Positions 24,874 through 34,080 of a stretch of DNA of 64,000 nt are shown here, one piece after another. The position numbers and the translations under genes are program-made. The notes beneath the pieces were generated by a model that saw only the letters and a program-made list of their open reading frames with translations, did not search any database and had not been told where the DNA came from. The stretch lies in the NCBI GenBank assembly GCA_004020645.1, contig SAQL01000012.1:1-64000 (forward strand). The letters are read 5' to 3'. This stretch comes from Mesorhizobium sp. (lineage in GTDB: Bacteria; Pseudomonadota; Alphaproteobacteria; Rhizobiales; Rhizobiaceae). The stretch's first letter is position 1. Each line of letters begins with the position of its first letter.

Positions 24874-25338
24874 ATGCCACTTACCCTTATCAGCCCCGCG
24901 TTCCCGGCTGGCGGGAAAATCCCTGAAAGGTATACCCGTGACGGCCAGAACGTCTCGCCGCCGCTGAAGTGGTCCGGTGTTCCGGATGGTGCCAAGAGCC
25001 TTGTTCTTGTCGTGCAGGATCCCGACGCGCCGAGCGGGATTTTCGGGCACTGGGCGGTGTTCAATATCCCGCCCGATGCCAGCGAACTCGCCGAGGCGCA
25101 GGATGGCAAGCCAGGTCCGTCGGCACTTCGCCAAGGCACCAACGATTTCGGCAATGCCTATTACGACGGCCCGCAGCCGCCAGTGGGACATGGCGTCCAT
25201 CATTATCATTTCCGGCTCGCCGCGCTCGACGTGCCGAGCCTCAGTGTGCCGGCACAGGCGGGCGTGCAGTCTGTCTGGAAGGAAGCCCAGAAGCATGCGC
25301 TGGAGCAGACGGAGCTGGTCGGAACCTACGCACGGTAA
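24874..25338 (+). CDS. YbhB/YbcL (PEBP) family protein, paralogue 2
   Basis: 154 residues, homologous to the protein at 20668: SPAFPAGGKIPERYTRDGQNVSPPLKW, VVQDPDAPSG, FGHWAVFNI and GTNDFGNAYYDGPQPP. This copy keeps the canonical DPDAP ligand-loop and GHW motifs, whereas paralogue 1 has DTDAQ and RHW. The two may therefore differ in ligand. It is probably co-transcribed with DUF2267 paralogue 2. Confidence 0.88.
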   Translation: MPLTLISPAFPAGGKIPERYTRDGQNVSPPLKWSGVPDGAKSLVLVVQDPDAPSGIFGHWAVFNIPPDASELAEAQDGKPGPSALRQGTNDFGNAYYDGPQPPVGHGVHHYHFRLAALDVPSLSVPAQAGVQSVWKEAQKHALEQTELVGTYAR

Positions 25339-25367
25339 CGGTCGGGCCATGTCAGGCGCTGCCTTTT

Positions 25368-26879
25368 TTACAGCGCGGCCGGGGCAAGCGGTTTTCGAGC
25401 CGGGCCATGGATGACCGAACCGTCGGCGGCGAAAATCGAGCCATGGCAAGGACAATCCCAAGTGTTGTCCGCGTTGTTCCAGGTCACGGTGCAGCCCTTG
25501 TGGGTGCATGTCGCCGAAACGGGGTGGAGTACCCCTTCAGTGTCTCTCCACGCAGCGATCTTTTCGTCACCCCTGACGATCACACCGCCCATGCCGGGCA
25601 CGATGTCGTCGAGGCTTGAGACAATCGACTGGCTGCGGCCATTCTTATGAAAGTCCTCGGGATAAGACCGCGCCGGGTCATAGAGCCTTTGCCATGGGCT
25701 GGACCGAGCGCAGATCAAATCCGCGATCATCGTGCCTGCGGCCGTTCCATTGGTGATGCCCCAGGCGTTGAATCCCGTGGCGATATGAAAACCGGAGGCT
25801 TTGTCCGGATCGGGTTCGCCGGCATATGGAACTCTATCGGCCGTATCATAGTCCTCGTTACACCAGCGCCACGCAACGTCCCCAACTGGAAGATTCATTC
25901 TTGCCCATTGTTCCAGCTCGACGAACCGTCTCGCCACGTCGCCGTCCTGGCCCGTGTCGAACTTCGGGCCGAGCGCGACCAGCAGTGGGCTTTCGGCATC
26001 GCGGCCGGTGCGGATGGAATGCGTCGGATCGTCGATGCCGATGAACATGCCGTCGACAGCAAGAGGGTCTTCGATCCGAAACGCCATGGCAGTGTGGCAG
26101 CGCGGCTGGGTGCGGTTCGCCATTCCGACGGGGCTCTTCACCGTCATGTTGGTGGCGACGACCACATGCTCGGCGTGAACGGTGCCGCTGTCGGTGACGA
26201 CGCGCCAGCGGCTTGCCTCGCCGATCGAGATCGCGCGGCTGTTTTCGAAAATCCGTCCGCCACCGGCGGTCACCGCTTGAGCCAGGCCAACCAGATACAT
26301 CGCCGGATTGAACTGCGCCTGGTCGGAAAAACGCAGAGCGGCGGCCGTTTCGAAAGGCAGCGGCGCGCGCTCCAGAACATCGGCGTCCAGCCCAACTTGG
26401 CGCGCGGCCTCTGCCTCGGCCACGATCGCCGCGCGCCGGCTTGCATCGCAGGTGTAGGTATAGGCGTCCTTGGCCTCGAGATCGCAGGGAATGGCATAGT
26501 TGCGAACCCATTCCCGGATCTGGACGGCGCCGGCGGAATTCGCATCGGCATAGGTCTGCGCCAGGTCCCGCCCGAAAGTGTCGATGAGATGGCGATAAAT
26601 CAGCGAGTGCTGCGTCGTGATCTTGGCCGTCGAGCGGCCGGTCACCTGGCCGCCTGTCCGCAGGCCTTCGACGACGATCACGGACCGACCGGCCTCGCAA
26701 AGGCGAAGCGCCGTCGTGAGCCCGACAATCCCGGCGCCCGCCACAACGGCATCGGCATGGATCGAGCCCTCGAGCGGAGAATAGTTCGTAGCGGTGGCTG
26801 CCGCCACCCAGCAGCTTCCCGGTTTTCCCGAAAGAATGGCCATTTCACCGGCGTCCCATGCGTTTCGATGCATCTCCAT
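25368..26879 (-). CDS. FAD-dependent oxidoreductase with C-terminal Rieske domain
   Basis: About 503 residues. N-terminal DAO-type FAD domain with the dinucleotide fold ADAVVAGAGIVGLTTALRLCEAG (about residues 43-65), a long substrate domain, and a C-terminal Rieske [2Fe-2S] domain with CTHKGC and CPCHGS. The latter is followed by the GPARKPL terminus typical of the fusion. Family members are of unknown physiological role. The frame is open to 26960, but that part overlaps the preceding gene; the ATG at 26879, 34 bases after the upstream stop, is the likely start. It is the second gene of an operon with an EcfG-like promoter. Confidence 0.85.
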   Translation of the reverse strand: MEMHRNAWDAGEMAILSGKPGSCWVAAATATNYSPLEGSIHADAVVAGAGIVGLTTALRLCEAGRSVIVVEGLRTGGQVTGRSTAKITTQHSLIYRHLIDTFGRDLAQTYADANSAGAVQIREWVRNYAIPCDLEAKDAYTYTCDASRRAAIVAEAEAARQVGLDADVLERAPLPFETAAALRFSDQAQFNPAMYLVGLAQAVTAGGGRIFENSRAISIGEASRWRVVTDSGTVHAEHVVVATNMTVKSPVGMANRTQPRCHTAMAFRIEDPLAVDGMFIGIDDPTHSIRTGRDAESPLLVALGPKFDTGQDGDVARRFVELEQWARMNLPVGDVAWRWCNEDYDTADRVPYAGEPDPDKASGFHIATGFNAWGITNGTAAGTMIADLICARSSPWQRLYDPARSYPEDFHKNGRSQSIVSSLDDIVPGMGGVIVRGDEKIAAWRDTEGVLHPVSATCTHKGCTVTWNNADNTWDCPCHGSIFAADGSVIHGPARKPLAPAAL

Positions 26880-26913
26880 CGAGAACCCGCGCCGGCGCGA
26901 AAACGTTCCGGAT

Positions 26914-27834
26914 TTACCGTCTTCGTTCGTTGTTTGGCCGTCCGGAAGATACAAACGCACCGGGAAGATGCGAGGCGCAAGCCATCACCCAGGTGATCGC
27001 CTCGCGATCGTATTCGTCGCCGGAGCGCCAATTCTCGAAGAAAGTATTCAACCTCCCGATACGCTCGGGCCAGACGCCGGCGGCCTGCAGGCCCAGCGAC
27101 ACGCCGTAATTGGTGAAGGCGAACTTCGTATCGGGCAGCCACGGCGCGCGGCTGAAATAGCCCGGCGGGTCGACCCACATTGTTTCCAAAGTCCGCAGCG
27201 AACGTTTCGTCTGGGCTTTGGCCCATGGCTCGGCGGGAAAGAAGTGGGCGAGCCACAGCATCATGCCGAGGCCGAGATCCTGTTCGATGTCGAGGGTGCG
27301 CCAGTCGCGCTCCATCAGGTCACGCATCTGCGCGATCTCGGGCGCCAGTGCGTCTTCATCGAGCATCCGGTAGGAGACGTAGCCATCGTAGGCATCCATG
27401 CTGCCGAGACCGTAACCGGGATAAGGACCGCTCAAATCCTCCCGCATTTTCCAGATCACGCCGCGGCCGGGGATCACGAAGGCCGGATGAATGTAGCGCG
27501 CCAGCTCAATGCCGCGCGCGCGGTATCGCGGTTTCAGATCGCCGAGCCGCGCCAGGGCGAACAGCCACATCGCCAGGTAGTGGAAATACTGTCCGTCGCG
27601 ATCTGCCGCTTCGCCGATCCTCAATCCGCGCTGCCGACCGAGCACACGCTCGACCTCCGCCACCAGCCGTTCAGCCTCACCCAGCCAACGTTCCTCGCCG
27701 AGCTCCTTGTAAAGCGAGACATAGAGCACGACCCCAAAAGCATCGGTCCAGAGATAGCGCAGGCCGTTGGGCCAGATGCCTTCGCCGCGCATCCACTCGA
27801 GTTTTCGCAGGACATAGTCAACGTCGCGCAGCAT
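26914..27834 (-). CDS. putative (alpha/alpha)6-barrel glycosidase-like protein
   Basis: 306 residues with no signal peptide. Aromatic- and Trp-rich helices (LEWMRGEGIWPNGLRYLWTD, GLGMMLWLAHFFPAEPW, YGVSLGLQAAGVWPERI) and repeated Tyr/Asp patterns suggest a six-hairpin glycosidase or epimerase fold. Conserved acids can be seen (GSMDAYDGYV, DIEQDLGLG), but I cannot assign a family. It is co-transcribed with the FAD-Rieske protein. The promoter at 27996-28020 gives a leader of about 155 bases. Confidence 0.65.
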   Translation of the reverse strand: MLRDVDYVLRKLEWMRGEGIWPNGLRYLWTDAFGVVLYVSLYKELGEERWLGEAERLVAEVERVLGRQRGLRIGEAADRDGQYFHYLAMWLFALARLGDLKPRYRARGIELARYIHPAFVIPGRGVIWKMREDLSGPYPGYGLGSMDAYDGYVSYRMLDEDALAPEIAQMRDLMERDWRTLDIEQDLGLGMMLWLAHFFPAEPWAKAQTKRSLRTLETMWVDPPGYFSRAPWLPDTKFAFTNYGVSLGLQAAGVWPERIGRLNTFFENWRSGDEYDREAITWVMACASHLPGAFVSSGRPNNERRR

Positions 27835-27995
27835 AACGCTGGTCTAGAACCCGAACGGATAGGTATCGGGTGCTCCGGCCTTGGCATGCTTCGGCCCAAG
27901 CGGAGTGCCGGCCGGCTATGCGCGCATCGCAGCTGCGAGCATGCGGCATGTCGAGCATGTCTGCCTCCGTTCCGATTAGCCTGGGTCAGATCGCA

Positions 27996-28020
27996 AACGA
28001 TCTGGTCGGCGGCGGGTTCC
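27996..28020 (-). promoter_or_regulatory. EcfG/RpoE2-like promoter for the glycosidase-like / FAD-Rieske operon
   Basis: GGAAC-N17-GTT on the minus strand; the only candidate promoter noted in the 302-base gap between divergent genes for this direction. Confidence 0.5.
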
Positions 28021-28065
28021 TTGGCCATCGCAATAAGCACCAGCCCGTTCCGCCGGCCCAACCCC

Positions 28066-28090
28066 GGAACCCTCAGTCTGTTCACGAGTT
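28066..28090 (+). promoter_or_regulatory. EcfG/RpoE2-like promoter for the PfkB kinase
   Basis: GGAAC-N17-GTT, about 46 bases before the TTG start at 28137. Confidence 0.6.
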
Positions 28091-28136
28091 CCTTGGTCAG
28101 TCGCTCACTTCCGCACGAAATGGTGAGGAGGTTTCA

Positions 28137-29096
28137 TTGCCGTGCCCGATCGTGCTCTCGCTGGGCAGCATCAATGCCGATCTGCAGTTCGACGTCCAGG
28201 GCTCCCTTGGCGATGGCGGCACCGTCAGGGCCAGCGGGTTCGCCCAACGCGCCGGCGGCAAAGCCGCCAACGTTGCGTATTTCACCCATCGCCTCGGCAT
28301 CCCGACGAGGCTTATCGGGCGCGTCGGCGACGACCATTTCGCGGAGATCGCAGTCGGTCCGCTGAAGGCGGCGGAACTCGACCTCGGGTCCGTCGGGGTC
28401 GCCCGCGACGTTCCGACTGGCGTTGCCATCGTGGCGGTTCCGAAGGACGGCACGAAAGCCATTCTATCCGCGTCCAATGCCAACATGTCCTGGAATGACG
28501 CGGCCGTTGAAAACGTCGTGGCAGCGATCAGGAATTCTCCTGATCAATCGATACTCGTTGCTGACTTTGAAATTCCCTTGCCAGTCCTGAATGCCGCCTT
28601 CGCGACGGCGCAAGAACGTGGGTTCAGAGTCCTGGTCGACCCGACATTCGCCGACCAAATCGATCGGTCGCAACTCTGTCGCTTCTGCGCGATTACGCCA
28701 AATCAGCAGGAGGCTTCGGATCTGCTTGGCCTGCCGATCGCCACTAATGACGATGCGGCCCGAGCGGCGCTCCAACTGAATGCGCTCGGGGTGGAGATTG
28801 CATGCGTCAAGCTAAGAGACGGTGGCTGCTTTCTCGCACTGGATCACGACGCAATGCAAATTCTCGCCCCGCCGGTCGATGTGATCGACAAGACGGGTGC
28901 AGGCGACGCGTTTATCGCGGCAATGGCCGTCGCCTTGCTCGACGGCAAGTCCGCCTACGACGCCGCTTGCTGGGGCGTCGCGGCTTCGGCGATTGCCGTC
29001 AGGAAAAAAGGCGCACAGGAATCCTATCCATCAATGATGGAACTCCAGCAGATGATCGGGTCAGTCGAACGCTGCAACGGACGTGAATTGGTATAG
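28137..29096 (+). CDS. PfkB-family carbohydrate kinase (ribokinase-like)
   Basis: 319 residues. PfkB signatures: the N-terminal Gly-rich RAGGKAANVAYFTHRLG and the C-terminal DKTGAGDAFIAAMAVALL with the catalytic Asp in GAGD. Phosphorylates a sugar or nucleoside with ATP; ribose and adenosine-like ligands are usual. The start is a TTG with a perfect GGAGG site 5 bases before it. The alternative, an upstream ATG at 27870, would include unrelated sequence. It is divergent from the glycosidase-like operon, and both face EcfG-like promoters. Confidence 0.88.
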   Translation: MPCPIVLSLGSINADLQFDVQGSLGDGGTVRASGFAQRAGGKAANVAYFTHRLGIPTRLIGRVGDDHFAEIAVGPLKAAELDLGSVGVARDVPTGVAIVAVPKDGTKAILSASNANMSWNDAAVENVVAAIRNSPDQSILVADFEIPLPVLNAAFATAQERGFRVLVDPTFADQIDRSQLCRFCAITPNQQEASDLLGLPIATNDDAARAALQLNALGVEIACVKLRDGGCFLALDHDAMQILAPPVDVIDKTGAGDAFIAAMAVALLDGKSAYDAACWGVAASAIAVRKKGAQESYPSMMELQQMIGSVERCNGRELV

Positions 29097-29296
29097 GCTG
29101 ATGCCATTACTGTTAGCCGGCGGCCGAAGACTGCGCCGTTACGGCCTGTGGCGAAGGTCACCTGCGCGCGCCCGGCAAGGCCTAAAGAATGGTTCGAGCC
29201 ACCCGCATCCAGTATTTTGACGATAAACCAATTTCGTACCTTGTTTTTCCCTGTGCAATTGCCAACCATGGAAATGGATTGATTCGGAGCTTGTCT

Positions 29297-29941
29297 ATGC
29301 GTGGACTGCGAGTGGCCCTGGCTGCGGTGATCTTGAGCATTTCAGTCAGTTCTGGACTCGCCGATGACAATTCTCCCTTTATCTATTTTGCGACCCAAGA
29401 TCCTTTCACAGAGGGTCTGCCGACGAAGAATGATGTCTTTGTCTTTGGTGGCGTGTTTGCGAGCGGGGCCTTCGGGGATACGATCAACGTTTTTGGTGCC
29501 GACTACACGGACAACTATATAATCGGGGCCGCATACGGTCGCGATCTCGTCGATATAGGCGCTGGTTTCGTTCTTGGCGGCGTCACCGGCGCGGCGATAA
29601 GATTTGGCGAAGACGATGATACATCAGGCGAACTTTGGGTCGGAGGGCGACTTCGCCACCAAGGCCTTGTCATAGGTGATTTGGCGATTGCGCCCGCACT
29701 GACCGCTGGATTCAGTGCCGTTACAGGCCCTACCGAGATCGAGCGCGATCGCGAAATCCGCTACGATGGCGATGCATCATTCCTCGGCTTCGTCGGTGCG
29801 GAGCTTTCGTTCAGAGTCAGGCAAGCTCCCAATGTCGAACTTGTCTACCAGCTCCACCATAGATCCGGCGCCAATGGTATAATTGGCGATATGAAAGAGG
29901 GTTCCAATGCGAACACTCTTGGAATCCGGTATCGCTTCTAA
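29297..29941 (+). CDS. outer-membrane beta-barrel protein, possibly acyloxyacyl hydrolase/PagL-like
   Basis: 214 residues with a signal peptide (residues 1-22, SVSSGLADD cleavage region) and alternating hydrophobic beta-strand pattern ending in Phe (NTLGIRYRF), as expected for an outer-membrane barrel. The segment LVYQLHHRSGANGIIGDMKE resembles the His-Ser region of lipid A 3-O-deacylases, but the match is weak. GGAG is found 8 bases before the ATG. The bases after the stop overlap a 78-codon frame (29941-30177) with no supporting features. Confidence 0.6.
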   Translation: MRGLRVALAAVILSISVSSGLADDNSPFIYFATQDPFTEGLPTKNDVFVFGGVFASGAFGDTINVFGADYTDNYIIGAAYGRDLVDIGAGFVLGGVTGAAIRFGEDDDTSGELWVGGRLRHQGLVIGDLAIAPALTAGFSAVTGPTEIERDREIRYDGDASFLGFVGAELSFRVRQAPNVELVYQLHHRSGANGIIGDMKEGSNANTLGIRYRF

Positions 29942-30221
29942 TGCTCGCTGCTGTTGGTCTTTTGCCTGCGCCCACGTGTCCGTATTGGGCTCACAGTGAA
30001 GACGGCGACACTTTCGTGATAGGTTTGCACGGGAGATGGCGACCGTGGCTCCAATATGGGATCGCTTGTGAGCGAAGCAGCCAGGAGAAGGCGGCCGGCG
30101 GCACTTTCGGAGAAGAGGTTCTGCGGCGGTTCGGCATCGGTCTCAATGCAATGCCGATCGGCATGATAAACCATTGAAATCTAAGGGCGTGCCAGGGTCA
30201 CCCTATCGCGCCATTTCGCAC

Positions 30222-31280
30222 TCACGCTATATCCTTCAAAGTGTCGAGCGGCCCTTTCAGCGCAGACCTGGGCTGGACCAACTCCGGCGCAATCAGGAAG
30301 GTCTGTGGCGTCGTCGTCGGGTTATCGATCAGCTCGAACGCCTTCGTAATCATCGCCTCAACATTCTGCCGCACCATGATTACCGGGAAGGGCAGGAAGG
30401 AGCCGAACGGATCGTAGTCGTAGCAACCGACGACGAGCTCACTAAACATCTCCGCCGGCCGGCCCGCCATGAAGCGCAGCAGACCTTCCATATTGATCGA
30501 CGAATTGATGAACAGCGCGCGCGGCAGCTTGCCATGGCGTTGGTAAAACGCCTCAAAGGCACGCAAAGTTATATCAGGCGAATACCCGGAGGACTGCACA
30601 CCGTCTTCAGGGTCGGCGCCAAGCAGTGCCTTCTTGGTCGCATGGAAAGCGGCGATGCGTTCGCGGCTGGCATGGTCGTTGCGGCCGCCAAACAGAAACA
30701 GCTCGTCCGGCCGCAGGGGATCGTCGTTGCCGAAGCGGCGGATGATTGCTTTCGTCAGCATCCGTGCGCCCTCATAATTGTCGCTGATCACCGAATGCGC
30801 CTTCGCTCCCGGCAGGTCGATGTTGATATGCCTCAGCCCCGCCGGTTCGCAGACCTCGTGCACGCCGTCCGGATCGGTGGCGCCGACGATGAAGAGCTGG
30901 TCGATTGAATAGGAGATCAGCGTCTCCGCGGTCCGCCGTTCCTCTTCCGGGTCGCGGCTGGCGCTAACCACGACCGGGCATTGACCGCGGCTGCGCACAT
31001 GCCCCTCAAACGTCTGCGCCATAGAGGAGAAGTAGCGATTGTCGTGGACGGGCAGCATCAGGCCGACCAGGCCCGATCGCGAGCGTCGCAAGCCTCGCGC
31101 CTGCAGATTGGTGGTGTATTGGTGGAGTTCGGCGAGGCCGAGAATTGTTTGCGCCGTACTTTCCTTGATGCGGCGCTTGCGCCAAGTGCCGTTCAGCACG
31201 GCACTCACGGTCGACGGCGAACTGCCCGATAGCACGGATAGGTCATAGATCGTCGCCTTCTTCTTGACCCGCTGATCCAT
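30222..31280 (-). CDS. LacI-family repressor of the sugar locus
   Basis: 352 residues. The helix-turn-helix is at residues 8-30 (KATIYDLSVLSGSSPSTVSAVLNG), followed by the hinge LQARGLRRSRSGLVGLMLP and a periplasmic-binding-protein-like sensor domain. It is divergent from the transport operon that begins at 31492, and a palindromic operator candidate lies between them. It is thus very likely the local, sugar-responsive regulator. The effector is presumably the transported sugar or a phosphate made by the kinase. Confidence 0.9.
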   Translation of the reverse strand: MDQRVKKKATIYDLSVLSGSSPSTVSAVLNGTWRKRRIKESTAQTILGLAELHQYTTNLQARGLRRSRSGLVGLMLPVHDNRYFSSMAQTFEGHVRSRGQCPVVVSASRDPEEERRTAETLISYSIDQLFIVGATDPDGVHEVCEPAGLRHINIDLPGAKAHSVISDNYEGARMLTKAIIRRFGNDDPLRPDELFLFGGRNDHASRERIAAFHATKKALLGADPEDGVQSSGYSPDITLRAFEAFYQRHGKLPRALFINSSINMEGLLRFMAGRPAEMFSELVVGCYDYDPFGSFLPFPVIMVRQNVEAMITKAFELIDNPTTTPQTFLIAPELVQPRSALKGPLDTLKDIA

Positions 31281-31337
31281 CTGGCGCCTCCGGCGCGTCT
31301 ATTTAGAGCAACATCCCGCTTGACGAGAGCTTCTCGA

Positions 31338-31369
31338 TGCACAATAGTTTCTGCACCATCGATTGTGCA
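31338..31369. promoter_or_regulatory. candidate LacI-family operator
   Basis: TGCACCATCGATTGTGCA at 31352-31369 is an 18-base palindrome with one mismatched pair and a central CG. An extra half-site TGCACAAT lies at 31338-31345. LacI-type operators usually have this symmetry with a central CG. The site lies between the divergent repressor and transport genes. Confidence 0.65.
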
Positions 31370-31491
31370 AGCGAAAACCGGTGGATGATCGATGGGGAAG
31401 TGCACCGTCTCTTTCGGGGAGGTTTCTAACGGCCGCCGTCGTTCGACGGCTCGAGTGTGTTCCCACTAGGAACGTTATGGGAGGAGTACAG

Positions 31492-32481
31492 ATGAAAAAG
31501 CTCATGATCGCGGCGCTTGCCGCGACCCTTATGATTGGCGGATCATTCGCTGCGATGGCACAGCAGGCCGGCAAGGTCGGCGTCGTCGTCAAGATCGGCG
31601 GCATTCCGTGGTTCAACGCAATGGAGGCGGGTATCAAGGAGCGCGGTCAGAAGCTCGGGATCGACGCATTCATGGTCGGCCCGACCAGCGCTGATCCAGC
31701 ACTGCAAGTTCGCGCCATCGAGGATCTGATCGCGCAGGGCGTCAAGGTCATCGGCGTCGTGCCGAATGATGCGAAAGTGCTTGAACCAGTCCTGCAGAAG
31801 GCCAAGGACGCCGGCATCATCGTCATCACGCATGAATCGCCCGGCCAGAAGGGCGCCGACTGGGATTTCGAACTCGCGTCCGCGACCGGCTTCGGCGAGG
31901 CTCATGCCAAGCTCCTGGCGGAGAAGATGGGCGGCAAGGGTGAGTACGCAGTGTTCGTCGGCTCGCTGACGGTGCCGCTGCACAATGCCTGGGCCGATGC
32001 GGCAATCGAATATCTGAAGAAAAACAACCCGGAGATGAAGCTTGTCGGCGAACGTTATGGCGTCGCCGAGGATGTGGACAAGAGCCGCAGCACTGCGCTT
32101 GACCTGATTTCCGCCAATCCAGGCTTGAAGGGTTTCCTCGCCTTCGGCAGCCAAGGCCCGATCGGCGCTGGCCGCGCAATCGAAGAGCGGCGGAAGGTGG
32201 GCGAAATTTTCGTGCTCGGACCATTCTCGCCGGGCCAGGGCCGGAAGCTCATCAAAAGCGACGCGATCTCCGGCGGCTTCATGTGGAATCCGAAGCAGGC
32301 GGGCGAGGTTTTCGTTACGCTGGCTGACCATCTCATGAAGGGCAACGAGATCAAGGACGGCGATACGATCGAAGGGCTAGGGACAGTCAAGCCGGACTTC
32401 GAAAACCGTAACATCATCGTCGATCAGCTGGTCCCCATCAACAAGGACACTGTCGACGATCTCGCGGCAATGGGCCTGTAA
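31492..32481 (+). CDS. sugar ABC transporter periplasmic binding protein
   Basis: 329 residues with a signal peptide (MKKLMIAALAATLMIGGSFA, cut at AMAQQ) and a type I periplasmic-binding fold of the ribose/rhamnose/autoinducer-2 class (KVGVVVKIGGIPWFNAMEAG, VPNDAKVLEPVLQKAKDAGI, ASATGFGEAHAKLL). The strong GGGAGGAG site lies 5 bases before the ATG. First gene of a seven-gene operon. The ligand is unknown; the resemblance to RhaS/LsrB-like proteins suggests a deoxysugar or ketose. Confidence 0.88.
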   Translation: MKKLMIAALAATLMIGGSFAAMAQQAGKVGVVVKIGGIPWFNAMEAGIKERGQKLGIDAFMVGPTSADPALQVRAIEDLIAQGVKVIGVVPNDAKVLEPVLQKAKDAGIIVITHESPGQKGADWDFELASATGFGEAHAKLLAEKMGGKGEYAVFVGSLTVPLHNAWADAAIEYLKKNNPEMKLVGERYGVAEDVDKSRSTALDLISANPGLKGFLAFGSQGPIGAGRAIEERRKVGEIFVLGPFSPGQGRKLIKSDAISGGFMWNPKQAGEVFVTLADHLMKGNEIKDGDTIEGLGTVKPDFENRNIIVDQLVPINKDTVDDLAAMGL

Positions 32482-32565
32482 GGCTCAAGCTAATGGCAGC
32501 CGGGCCGGCTCGACGCCGGCCCGGCTGCAGGATTGCAAACGCGATTGGATCCAGGTTTCAACTCG

Positions 32566-34080
32566 ATGGCTGATCAGGCACTCGATGGCGCCGCATCACG
32601 GCCGCTGCTGTCGCTCCGCAACGTCAATATGACGTTCGGCGGCGTGAAGGCGCTGAAGAATGTCAGCTTTGAGGTGCTGCCGGGCGAGGTGCATTGCCTG
32701 GCCGGCGAGAACGGCTCCGGCAAGAGCACGCTGATCAAGGTCATTACGGGCGTGTACAAGCCCGAGGCGGGCGCCGTGATCGACTATGATGGCCAGAGCT
32801 ACTCCCATATGTCACCGGTTACGGCGCAGGCCAGCGGAATTCAGGTCATCTGGCAGGACCTCGCCCTGTTTCCCGAGATGACCGTCGCCGAGAATATCGC
32901 GTTCCAGACCGTCATCGGCCGCTGGCCGCGGCTGGTGAACTATGCCGAGATGCGCCGTGTCGCGATCAACGCCTTGCAACGTCTTGGTGTTACCTTCGAT
33001 GTCGATCTGGCACTCCACCACTTTCCCATCGCACAACGGCAGATCGTAGCAATCGCGCGCGCCCTCGTCGGCGAGGCGAAGCTCGTCTTCATGGACGAGC
33101 CGACGGCATCGCTCACCCAATCCGAAACCGACTATCTGCTGGACATTGTTCGCAATCTGTCGGCGTCGGGCGTCGCCGTTGTGTTCGTCAGTCATCGCCT
33201 GGCGGAGGTTCTTGAAATCTCCAGCCGCGTCACCGTGCTGCGCGACGGCGCCCTGGTTGGCGTCTATCCAACCAAGGGCCTGACCCAGTCGCGCATCACC
33301 GAGTTGATGACGGGGAAGACCTTCGACTATTCCGTCCTGCATCGGGATTTGAGCAGGAGCCCGGTCATGCTTGAGGTCAAGGGACTGTCGCGGCCCGGCG
33401 AATTCGACGACGTGTCGTTGACGGTCCGGCGCGGCGAGACGCTCGGCATCACCGGGTTGCTCGGGGCAGGGCGCACCGAATTGGCGCTGACATTGTTTGG
33501 CATGCGCAAGCCGAAATCAGGCTCTGTCGTCCTGGACGGCAAACCCGTTCGCTTCGGTTCCAACCGTGACGCGATCGCCGCCGGCGTCGCCTATCTTTCG
33601 GAAGACCGGCTGTCGCTCGGTCTCATTCAGCCCCAGGCAATCGCCGACAACATGGTCATCGCCTCGCTGGACAAGATCCTTTCGGGCGGTTTCATTTCGA
33701 GCGAGCGCAAGCGATCTCTGGTCAATCGCTGGATAAGGGATCTCGGGGTCAGGATCGGAAAGCAGGACGACGCGATCTCGACCCTGTCAGGGGGAAATCA
33801 GCAACGTGTCGCCATTGCAAAATGGCTGGCGACCGACCCGAAGCTGCTTATCCTCGACGCACCGACGGTCGGCGTCGATGTCGGCGCGCGCGCCGGCATT
33901 TTCGACATCGTTTCCAAGCTGGCGGACAGCGGCCTGGCCATTATCCTGATCTCGGACGAGGTGCCTGAGGTCTATTTCAACGCGGACCGTGTGCTGCACA
34001 TGGCTCAGGGGCGCATTGTCGGCGAATTTACGCCGGGCGCTACGACCCTCCAGGCGATCGAGGAGGCGGTCTATGCGTAG
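32566..34080 (+). CDS. sugar ABC transporter ATPase (RbsA-like, two NBDs)
   Basis: 504 residues with two ABC cassettes. The first has Walker A GENGSGKST, a degenerate signature (FPIAQRQIVAIARAL) and Walker B VFMDEPT. The second has the degenerate Walker A GLLGAGRTE usual in this family, the canonical signature STLSGGNQQRVAIAKWL and LLILDAPT. Asymmetric sites of this kind are typical of RbsA/MglA proteins. A TTG at 32533 would add 11 residues; the ATG at 32566 is preferred. It overlaps the next gene by 8 bases. Confidence 0.9.
   Translation: MADQALDGAASRPLLSLRNVNMTFGGVKALKNVSFEVLPGEVHCLAGENGSGKSTLIKVITGVYKPEAGAVIDYDGQSYSHMSPVTAQASGIQVIWQDLALFPEMTVAENIAFQTVIGRWPRLVNYAEMRRVAINALQRLGVTFDVDLALHHFPIAQRQIVAIARALVGEAKLVFMDEPTASLTQSETDYLLDIVRNLSASGVAVVFVSHRLAEVLEISSRVTVLRDGALVGVYPTKGLTQSRITELMTGKTFDYSVLHRDLSRSPVMLEVKGLSRPGEFDDVSLTVRRGETLGITGLLGAGRTELALTLFGMRKPKSGSVVLDGKPVRFGSNRDAIAAGVAYLSEDRLSLGLIQPQAIADNMVIASLDKILSGGFISSERKRSLVNRWIRDLGVRIGKQDDAISTLSGGNQQRVAIAKWLATDPKLLILDAPTVGVDVGARAGIFDIVSKLADSGLAIILISDEVPEVYFNADRVLHMAQGRIVGEFTPGATTLQAIEEAVYA

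Noticed and set aside
29941..30177. 78-codon frame overlapping the stop of the beta-barrel gene
   Set aside because: TAATG coupling is attractive, but composition and lack of any motif give no support.
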